From JBDKUD01 sp050943315 (GTDB lineage Bacteria; Bacillota; Syntrophomonadia; Syntrophomonadales; Syntrophomonadaceae): a DNA stretch of 19,978 nt. A program made the position numbers and the translations under genes. The notes below the pieces were generated by a model. The model worked only from the letters and a program-made list of their open reading frames with translations. It did not search any database and was not told the DNA's origin. Location of the stretch: assembly GCA_050943315.1 (NCBI GenBank), contig JBMNOY010000044.1, positions 1 through 19,978 on the forward strand. The letters run 5' to 3'. Below, piece after piece: positions 14,288 through 19,978 of the stretch. Within the stretch, counting starts at the first letter, position 1. Each line of letters opens with the position of its first letter.

Positions 14288-15446
14288 TATTTCAAATATT
14301 GTGATTTTAGGGTCTACCGGCTCAATTGGCCAACAGGCATTACAGGTTGTTGATAAACATCCGGATAAATTTAGGGTCATAGGGCTGGCAGCTAAAGATG
14401 AAGTTAGGGCCCTTAGCGATCAGATTGAAAGATACCGGCCTAAGATAGTATCGGTACAGGACACTTCTGCCTATAGGGAACTCCAGCAGACGGTAACATA
14501 CCCGGTACAGATTGTTGCCGGCCTGGAGGGTATGTGTGAAGTAGCTGCTCTTGACGCGGCCGATATTATAATTGTGGCTGTAAGCGGCTCGATTGGGATT
14601 CAACCAACTTTGGCCGCCATACATAAATCTAAAAGAATCGCACTTGCCAACAAGGAGACTCTGGTGGCTGCAGGAGATATCGTTATGAATGCGGCTAAGC
14701 AGGCAAGAGCGACCATAATACCTGTTGATAGTGAGCATTCGGCTATATTTCAATGTCTTGCCGGAGAAGAAAAAAGTCTAAAAAAAATCTGGCTTACCGC
14801 TTCCGGGGGGCCGTTTAGAGAATTGCCTGCGGAGGAACTGGCGCATGTCACCGTAGATATGGCATTAAAGCATCCTAACTGGAAAATGGGGCCTAAGATT
14901 ACTATAGATTCTGCTACCCTAATGAACAAAGGCTTAGAGGTTATTGAGGCCCATCATTTATTTGCTGCCAATTATGACGATATTGAAGTACTGGTGCAGC
15001 CGGAAAGCGTTATTCATTCCATGGTTGAACTGGTAGATGGATCATTCCTGGGACATTTGGGCGCTGCCGACATGAGGATACCTATCCAATATGCATTAAC
15101 CTACCCTGAACGTATGGCATCACCGGCACAACCTCTGGATTTTACCCGGCTGGGATGTATTCATTTTCAAAAACCGGATGAAAAAAGGTTTCCAGCCTTA
15201 AATCTGGCTTATGCAGCGGGCAGAATGGGGGGAACCATGCCGGCGGTTATGAATGCTGCCAATGAAGTAGCGGTGAATGGCTTTCTATCCGGTAAAATAA
15301 ATTTTGTACAAATAACCCAACTTGTTGAGGAGGTTATGGGAAAACATAATATAATAAACCAACCTGATCTAGAGATGATCCTTTTTGCTGATGGCTGGGC
15401 CCGGGATATTTGCAGTGATATCATGAAGAAGGGAGATATTGGATGA
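14280..15446 (+). CDS. dxr: 1-deoxy-D-xylulose 5-phosphate reductoisomerase
   Basis: Dxr (IspC) catalyses the first committed step of the MEP isoprenoid pathway, converting DXP to 2-C-methyl-D-erythritol 4-phosphate with NADPH. The 388-residue protein shows the NADPH loop GSTGSIG (11-17), the ANKETLV segment, the metal and substrate site VDSEHSAIFQCL, the flexible loop with KHPNWKMGPKITIDSATLMN, and GLEVIEAHHLF followed by VQPESVIHSMVEL. Length is normal. The start is taken as TTG 14280 with GGAGGA (14268-14273) 6 nt upstream, which overlaps the end of the permease gene by 8 bp. An in-frame ATG at 14256 would add eight unconserved residues. The stop overlaps the rseP ATG by 4 bp. Its products feed ispG further down and ultimately uppS upstream. 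Confidence 0.97.
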   Translation: MDNISNIVILGSTGSIGQQALQVVDKHPDKFRVIGLAAKDEVRALSDQIERYRPKIVSVQDTSAYRELQQTVTYPVQIVAGLEGMCEVAALDAADIIIVAVSGSIGIQPTLAAIHKSKRIALANKETLVAAGDIVMNAAKQARATIIPVDSEHSAIFQCLAGEEKSLKKIWLTASGGPFRELPAEELAHVTVDMALKHPNWKMGPKITIDSATLMNKGLEVIEAHHLFAANYDDIEVLVQPESVIHSMVELVDGSFLGHLGAADMRIPIQYALTYPERMASPAQPLDFTRLGCIHFQKPDEKRFPALNLAYAAGRMGGTMPAVMNAANEVAVNGFLSGKINFVQITQLVEEVMGKHNIINQPDLEMILFADGWARDICSDIMKKGDIG

Positions 15447-16468
15447 GTTCGATAATTACAACCATAATTATCATAGCGGTATTAATCCTTGCTCATGAAT
15501 GGGGACATTTTATTGTTGCCCGTAAGATTGGAATTCCTGTTTATGAATTTAGTCTGGGCTTTGGATATAAAATTTTGTCGGTTAAGAAAAAGGGAGTGGA
15601 GTATTCGTTACGGTTGTTTCCTCTGGGAGGCTTTGTGCGCATGGCTGGAGAACAGCCGGATGACTTGAACAATCCTGAGGGCTACAATAACCGTAGTCCA
15701 CTGGAAAAAATGGGGGTTGCTTTTGCCGGCCCCTTTATGAATTTTGTAGCCGCAGTACTTATTTTTATATATAGCTATGCATTTATAGGCATACCCCAGC
15801 CCATGCAGGGAGTTGTTATAGGCGGGGTTATAGCTGACCAACCCGCAGCTGTAGCAGGCTTAAGGGAAAACGACAAAATTCTCGCCGTAAATGATCGGAC
15901 AGTGGAAACATGGGGTGAATTTACTGCTATTATCAAGCAATCAGCTAATAATCCGTTAAAACTGAAATTACTAAGGGATAATAAAATTGAATATGTATCA
16001 GTGACACCCGCAGCTGATGAGACCGGCGCCAAAATTGGGGCTTTTAGCCAGGTTGAATACAAGAAACAGGGTATATTAACATCAATTAAACTAGGATTTG
16101 TACAAACCTACCAGTTTTCTGCCCAACTTCTGGCCGGCTTAGGGCTGCTCTTCACCGGTGGGGCATCCCCGGCTGATTTGGCAGGTCCGGTTGGTATTAC
16201 CAAAATGGTAGGGGAAGCGGCGCAGGGGGGAACTTTATATCTTCTTGCTTTTACGGCCTTTCTGAGTATCAATCTGGGCATTTTAAATCTTTTGCCCATC
16301 CCGGCTTTGGACGGCAGCAGAATAATATTTGCCGCATTGGAAGGCATACGGCGTAAACCCCTGGCTCCCGAAAAGGAAGGCTTTGTCCACTGGCTGGGCT
16401 TCATGTTTCTCATGCTTCTCATAATCATAGTCACTTATAACGATATAGTCAGACTGATAAAAGGGTGA
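15443..16468 (+). CDS. rseP: RIP metalloprotease RseP/RasP (site-2 protease)
   Basis: This intramembrane zinc protease cleaves anti-sigma factors and leftover signal peptides within the membrane. The 341-residue protein starts with a membrane helix carrying the HExxH zinc site (HEWGH, residues 18-22). It has the conserved GFVRMAGE loop (about 63-70), a second membrane segment near 92-115, a PDZ domain (about 120-190, GVVIGGVIADQPAAVAGLRE), and a C-terminal membrane region with NLLPIPALDG, whose D290 supplies the third zinc ligand. A final membrane helix lies near 310-330. One PDZ domain is the Firmicutes type, compared with two in E. coli. It overlaps dxr by 4 bp (ATGA). Equivalent to rasP (yluC) of B. 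subtilis in the same place; substrates are not evident here. Confidence 0.95.
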   Translation: MSSIITTIIIIAVLILAHEWGHFIVARKIGIPVYEFSLGFGYKILSVKKKGVEYSLRLFPLGGFVRMAGEQPDDLNNPEGYNNRSPLEKMGVAFAGPFMNFVAAVLIFIYSYAFIGIPQPMQGVVIGGVIADQPAAVAGLRENDKILAVNDRTVETWGEFTAIIKQSANNPLKLKLLRDNKIEYVSVTPAADETGAKIGAFSQVEYKKQGILTSIKLGFVQTYQFSAQLLAGLGLLFTGGASPADLAGPVGITKMVGEAAQGGTLYLLAFTAFLSINLGILNLLPIPALDGSRIIFAALEGIRRKPLAPEKEGFVHWLGFMFLMLLIIIVTYNDIVRLIKG

Positions 16469-16473
16469 GTATA

Positions 16474-17538
16474 GTGCGAAGAATTTCCAAAACCATTAAT
16501 ATTGGAAATGTACCTGTGGGAGGGGATAACCCGGTGGTTGTCCAATCCATGACTAATACTGATACCAGGAATGTCAAACAAACCATCGCCCAGATTCAAC
16601 AATTGGAAGAAGCCGGATGTGAACTGGTAAGGGTTGCAGTGGTCAACGAAGAAGCCGCACAGGCTATCGCCAGAATAAAAAAAAGTATTCATATACCATT
16701 AATAGCGGATATTCATTTTGATTATAAACTTGCATTAATCAGCGTGCAGTCTGGTGTTGACGGGTTGCGTATAAACCCCGGCAATATTGGTGAATCATGG
16801 AAGGTAAAAGAAGTCGTCAAGGCTTGCCAGGACAAAAACATTCCCATTAGGGTAGGTGTAAATGCCGGTTCCTTAAGTAAGAGTATTCTGCAGCGCTATG
16901 GCGGTGTATGCAAAGAAGCCATGGTAGAAAGTGCTATGGAAAACATAAAGGTATTAGAGGACATGAACTTCACGGATATTAAAATATCTTTGAAGGCATC
17001 CTCAGTAATGCTGACCGTGGAAGCATACCGGTTGATGGCCAGCCAGGTAGATTATCCCTTACATCTGGGAGTAACTGAAGCTGGTACCAAAGATAGGGCC
17101 TTAATCAAGTCGGCCCTGGGTATAGGTATGCTTCTAAACGAAGGCATTGGTGATACCATCAGGGTTTCGTTGACATCTGACCCGGTGGAAGAGGTCTGGG
17201 CTGCCTACGAAATATTGCGGGCCCTCGGATTGCGCAACCGCGGAATTGAACTTATATCTTGTCCGACCTGTGGACGTTGTGATATTAATTTAATTGAAAC
17301 TGCTAATGAGGTTGATGCGAAAGTAAGGTCTATAGCGCAACCCCTTAAGGTAGCAGTTATGGGATGTGTTGTTAACGGTCCGGGCGAAGCCCGCGAGGCT
17401 GACGTGGGTATAGCCGGCGGACGCGGTTTCGGCCTGCTGTTTAAAAAGGGGCAAATTATTGAAAAAATATCAGAAAAAGATATGGTACCCAGGTTAATGC
17501 AGGAAATAAACGCCATACTTAATAGTGAAGCAAAATAA
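16474..17538 (+). CDS. ispG: 4-hydroxy-3-methylbut-2-enyl diphosphate synthase (IspG/GcpE)
   Basis: IspG is the [4Fe-4S] enzyme that reduces 2-C-methyl-D-erythritol 2,4-cyclodiphosphate to HMBPP, the penultimate step of the MEP pathway. The N-terminal TIM-barrel part begins with NIGNVPVGGDNPVVVQSMTN and includes PLIADIHFDYKLAL and LRINPGNIG. The C-terminal cluster domain has the three cysteine ligands in SCPTCGRCD (the CxxC pair) and GCVVNGPGEA. Length (354 residues) matches the short bacterial form. GTG 16474 has AAGGGTGA (16461-16468) correctly spaced upstream and gives the usual R-R start; GTG 16465 is in frame, overlaps the rseP stop by 4 bp and would add M-S-I, so it remains possible. 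The gene ends the operon-like run; no clear hairpin terminator follows. Confidence 0.96.
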   Translation: MRRISKTINIGNVPVGGDNPVVVQSMTNTDTRNVKQTIAQIQQLEEAGCELVRVAVVNEEAAQAIARIKKSIHIPLIADIHFDYKLALISVQSGVDGLRINPGNIGESWKVKEVVKACQDKNIPIRVGVNAGSLSKSILQRYGGVCKEAMVESAMENIKVLEDMNFTDIKISLKASSVMLTVEAYRLMASQVDYPLHLGVTEAGTKDRALIKSALGIGMLLNEGIGDTIRVSLTSDPVEEVWAAYEILRALGLRNRGIELISCPTCGRCDINLIETANEVDAKVRSIAQPLKVAVMGCVVNGPGEAREADVGIAGGRGFGLLFKKGQIIEKISEKDMVPRLMQEINAILNSEAK

Positions 17539-17809
17539 ACCTAGTATTTATCATAACGATATGTAACCGGCGTATAGAAAAGGACAACCATATAATTAAG
17601 CGCAAGATATAAGAAAACCAGTTAGCGCCCATATCCACAGGGCTTCATATAAAAATAGCAGCTAAAGCGAAAGTATATTTATAACTAAAGCCGCGTAAAT
17701 CCATGAAAAATCCGCGTTGAATATCAAGGCAAATCTCGTTCGAGCGAAGCGAATCGCGTTTATTAAAAGCGGTAATATCGCCGGCGAAAATATAAGGGAG
17801 GTAGAATTC
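17539..17809 (+). other. Intergenic spacer between ispG and proS with no recognisable gene
   Basis: This 271-nt stretch is more AT-rich than its surroundings and has no convincing coding frame. I see no T-box antiterminator sequence, no tRNA and no strong terminator. It contains short repeated bits (CCGCGT at 17691 and 17712, AAATCC twice in 17697-17711), a CTCG-TT-CGAG mini-palindrome near 17735-17744, and a TATAAT at 17591-17596 lacking a good -35 partner. It probably holds the promoter and leader of proS, but I cannot place them. Confidence 0.5.
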
Positions 17810-19528
17810 TTGAAATCATCAGAATTGTTTTACCCAACATTAAGGGAAGTACCTAACGAAGCTGAGGTGGTTAGCCATCAATTATTGCTCCGCGCCGGAT
17901 TTATCAGAAAGGCCAGTGGAGGTATATATACTTATTTACCATTAGGTTACCGGGTAATAAAAAAGATTATGAATATCGTACGGGAGGAAATGGACCGGGC
18001 GGGGGGACAGGAGATTTTAATGCCTATTATCCAGCCCGGAGAGTTATGGCAGCAGTCGGGACGGTGGGATGTGTATGGAGACGAGATGTTCAGGCTTAAA
18101 GATAGACATGGACGCAATTTCTCACTGGGGCCTACCCATGAGGAGATTATAACCTCCCTGGTTAATGGTGATGCCCATTCTTACCGGGACCTGCCCTTGC
18201 TTTTATATCAGATACAAAACAAGTACCGGGATGAAATCAGACCGCGGTTTGGTTTAATGCGGGGTCGGGAATTTATCATGAAAGATCTGTATTCCTTTGA
18301 TGTTGATAATGAAGGATTAGATGACTCCTATCGTAAAATGTATACAGCCTACCAAAGAGTCTTTTCCCGAATGAATCTGGACTTCCGTGTAGTGGAGGCG
18401 GACAGTGGTGCTATAGGAGGCAATGAAAGCCATGAATTCATGGTTTTAGCAGATACTGGCGAATGTACGATAGTTTACTGTGATAGTTGCGACTATGCTG
18501 CCAATGTGGAAAAGGCTCAATGCGTACTCGACGATAACCATACTACTGGGGAAGAAATGCTGGATATGGTCCGGGTGCATACCCCGGGGCAAAGGACTAT
18601 TAAGGACCTGGTGGAGTTTTTAGGTTGTACCGAGGACCAGCAGGTAAAAACACTAACCTGTATGGCTGACGATGAACTGATTGCGGTTGTTCTCCGCGGT
18701 GACCGGGAACTGAATGAGATTAAACTTAAGAATGCCTTGGGCTGTAATAATGTCTATTTGGCTGACGAAGCTGAAGTGATACAACAGGTTGGGGCAGGAT
18801 TTGGTTCCTTGGGTCCGGTAGGATTAAACCTTAAGGTTTACGTGGATCAGGAAGTTACCCGGATGAAGAATTTTACCTGCGGAGCCAACCAGGATGATTA
18901 CCATTATAAGAATGTTAACATTGGCCGTGATTTTGTACCGGAAGCAGTAGTAGATGTACGCAGTGCAACCGCTGGCGATATCTGCCCCCATTGCCGTCAG
19001 GGCAAATTACAGGCCGTACGGGGCATTGAGGTTGGACATATATTTAAACTGGGAACGAAATATTCACAAGCCATGGATGCTGTATTTCTAGACCAAAAGG
19101 GTAAGGAACAATTAATGGTGATGGGATGTTATGGAATTGGAATTTCCCGTACTATGGCTGCCGCAGTTGAACAGAATAATGACCAGCACGGAATAATCTG
19201 GCCGATTCCCATAGCTCCCTACCAGGTAATAATTGTACCGGTCAATGCCAAAAATCGGGATCAAATGCAAGCCGCTCACAATATATACGACCAGTTGCAG
19301 GAAAAAGGTATTGAAGTCATCATGGATGACCGTGATGAAAGAGCCGGCGTTAAGTTCAAAGATGCAGATTTAATTGGGATTCCGGTGAGAATTACCATTG
19401 GGCCCAAATCTTTGCAGGAAAACAAGGTGGAAGTGAAGAAGAGATGGGAGAAGGAATCAGAATTAGTAGATTTAGCCGCAGTAATAGAATTGGTTACGGG
19501 AATTATAAATAAGGGCTTTAAACTGTAG
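17810..19528 (+). CDS. proS: Prolyl-tRNA synthetase (bacterial type with editing domain)
   Basis: ProRS attaches proline to tRNA-Pro. The 572-residue protein is the bacterial long form. The catalytic core begins with LFYPTLREVPNEAEVVSHQL and holds motif 1 (around PLGYRVIKKIMNIVREEMDR) and motif 2 (RDEIRPRFGLMRGREFIMKD). It is interrupted by the INS editing domain (about 220-400, including TIKDLVEFLG and VAVVLRGDRELNEIK-like sequence), which clears Ala-tRNA-Pro. Motif 3 follows (MGCYGIGISRTMAAAVEQ), then the C-terminal anticodon-binding domain from about 475. The start is TTG at 17810, with AGGGAGGT (17795-17802) 7 nt upstream, giving the conserved K-S-S-E-L-F beginning. The open frame runs back to an ATG at 17717, but those 31 residues are unlike any ProRS and have no ribosome binding site. 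MgtC-like gene follows after 11 nt. Confidence 0.97.
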   Translation: MKSSELFYPTLREVPNEAEVVSHQLLLRAGFIRKASGGIYTYLPLGYRVIKKIMNIVREEMDRAGGQEILMPIIQPGELWQQSGRWDVYGDEMFRLKDRHGRNFSLGPTHEEIITSLVNGDAHSYRDLPLLLYQIQNKYRDEIRPRFGLMRGREFIMKDLYSFDVDNEGLDDSYRKMYTAYQRVFSRMNLDFRVVEADSGAIGGNESHEFMVLADTGECTIVYCDSCDYAANVEKAQCVLDDNHTTGEEMLDMVRVHTPGQRTIKDLVEFLGCTEDQQVKTLTCMADDELIAVVLRGDRELNEIKLKNALGCNNVYLADEAEVIQQVGAGFGSLGPVGLNLKVYVDQEVTRMKNFTCGANQDDYHYKNVNIGRDFVPEAVVDVRSATAGDICPHCRQGKLQAVRGIEVGHIFKLGTKYSQAMDAVFLDQKGKEQLMVMGCYGIGISRTMAAAVEQNNDQHGIIWPIPIAPYQVIIVPVNAKNRDQMQAAHNIYDQLQEKGIEVIMDDRDERAGVKFKDADLIGIPVRITIGPKSLQENKVEVKKRWEKESELVDLAAVIELVTGIINKGFKL

Positions 19529-19539
19529 GGTGATTCGTA

Positions 19540-19978
19540 TTGTCGGTATATGAAATAATATTCAAACTAACCCTGGCCTGCATCCTGGGGGGATTGATCG
19601 GGCTGGAACGGGAAAGCCTTAGCCGGCCTGCCGGTTTACGCACTTATACCCTGGTTTGCGTAGGTTCAGCCTTGGCTATGATCGTTTCCATGGATATGTA
19701 TTTAAAATACTATCAGACGGTAAACGCTGATCCAGGACGTATTGCAGCCCAGGTGGTCAGTGGAATCGGCTTCCTGGGAGCGGGTACCATCATGCGCGAA
19801 GGCGCCACTGTGCGGGGCTTAACCACTGCCGCCGGCTTATGGGTAGTGGCCTGTATAGGATTGGCTATCGGAGCCGGTTTGTATGTTTCTGCCATTGTCA
19901 GTACGATTCTTATTTTGTTTGTTTTAATTTACTTTGTAAAAATAGAACAGAAATTTACCGGTATGCGGGAATACAAAG
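19540..19978 (+). CDS. MgtC/SapB family membrane protein (3' truncated)
   Basis: The frame opens with TTG at 19540, preceded by TAGGGTGA (19526-19533), and stays open to the window end: 146 codons. The visible part is the MgtC/SapB membrane domain: a first helix with CILGGLIGLERES, a second with RTYTLVCVGSALAMIVSM, then the signature GIGFLGAGTIMREGATVRGL and LTTAAGLWVVACIGLAIGAG, and a further helix ending near the polar segment VKIEQKFTGMREYK. The conserved acidic and arginine residues between helices (E-R-E and R-x-A-G-L-R) are present. MgtC proteins are associated with low-magnesium adaptation and, in pathogens, with inhibition of the F-type ATPase; whether this one acts so is unknown. A cytoplasmic C-terminal domain may follow beyond the window. 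Only 11 nt separate it from proS, so co-transcription is likely. Confidence 0.9.
   Translation, partial: MSVYEIIFKLTLACILGGLIGLERESLSRPAGLRTYTLVCVGSALAMIVSMDMYLKYYQTVNADPGRIAAQVVSGIGFLGAGTIMREGATVRGLTTAAGLWVVACIGLAIGAGLYVSAIVSTILILFVLIYFVKIEQKFTGMREYK

Noticed and set aside
14558..14566. GCCGATAT inside dxr resembling a sigma-28 -10 element
   Set aside because: No TAAA-like -35 element 15-16 nt upstream and it is within a conserved coding sequence.
14340..14753. A 137-codon open frame on the - strand across dxr
   Set aside because: Opposite a highly conserved enzyme gene, with no family resemblance and no initiation signal.
17631..17639. Sequence one mismatch from the DnaA box consensus (ATATCCACA)
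   Set aside because: A single near-match without a cluster or AT-rich unwinding element; expected by chance.
17717..17809. N-terminal extension of proS from ATG 17717
   Set aside because: No ribosome binding site, residues unlike ProRS N termini, and a strong AGGGAGGT correctly placed before TTG 17810.
17539..17809. T-box riboswitch upstream of proS
   Set aside because: No antiterminator consensus (AGGGTGG...ACCGCG type) and no terminator hairpin before the ribosome binding site.

Overview
The window is a gene-dense stretch of a Gram-positive (Firmicutes) chromosome, with every recognisable gene on the + strand. Gene order closely follows the Bacillus subtilis block from the end of the large flagellar/chemotaxis operon through rpsB-tsf-pyrH-frr-uppS-cdsA-dxr-rseP to proS. 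AT-rich codon use, strong GGAGG-type ribosome binding sites, a short EF-Ts, a DUF342/FapA gene after the motility sigma factor and ispG between rseP and proS suggest an anaerobic clostridial lineage (Syntrophomonas- or Peptococcaceae-like). That placement is inference from gene order and protein character, not from a search.

Region 1 (1-8560) is the tail of a motility operon: a 5'-truncated PilZ protein (YcgR-like flagellar brake), cheB, cheA, cheW, cheC, cheD, the sigma-28 factor (sigD/fliA), a FapA/DUF342 protein, a small Q/N/K-rich protein of unknown function, and a membrane-anchored protein in the position where B. subtilis has swrB. Genes overlap or lie 0-37 nt apart, and the unit ends at a clear intrinsic terminator (8532-8559). 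Together they encode receptor adaptation (CheB methylesterase, CheD deamidase, CheC phosphatase), the kinase core (CheA-CheW), a c-di-GMP brake and late flagellar gene control.

Region 2 (8561-17538) begins with a promoter-like site and a foldable 5' leader in front of rpsB. It continues with tsf (after an internal terminator hairpin), pyrH, frr, a second weaker hairpin, then uppS, cdsA, an AI-2E-family permease, dxr, rseP and ispG. This links translation factors and UMP kinase to isoprenoid (dxr, ispG), undecaprenyl carrier (uppS), phospholipid (cdsA) and intramembrane proteolysis (rseP) functions.

Region 3 (17539-19978) is a 271-nt spacer with no recognisable gene, then proS and the start of an MgtC/SapB-family membrane protein that runs off the window.

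Most of the window is conserved housekeeping and motility DNA. The most unusual item is the SwrB-position protein at about 7786-8526. It combines an N-terminal membrane anchor, an internal domain resembling the IF-2 N-terminal domain and a C-terminal helix-turn-helix-like segment. Its best-placed ribosome binding site points to a non-canonical ATC start. Other items to check are the rpsB leader structure, the permease inserted between cdsA and dxr, and the heavy use of GTG/TTG starts (about half of the genes).
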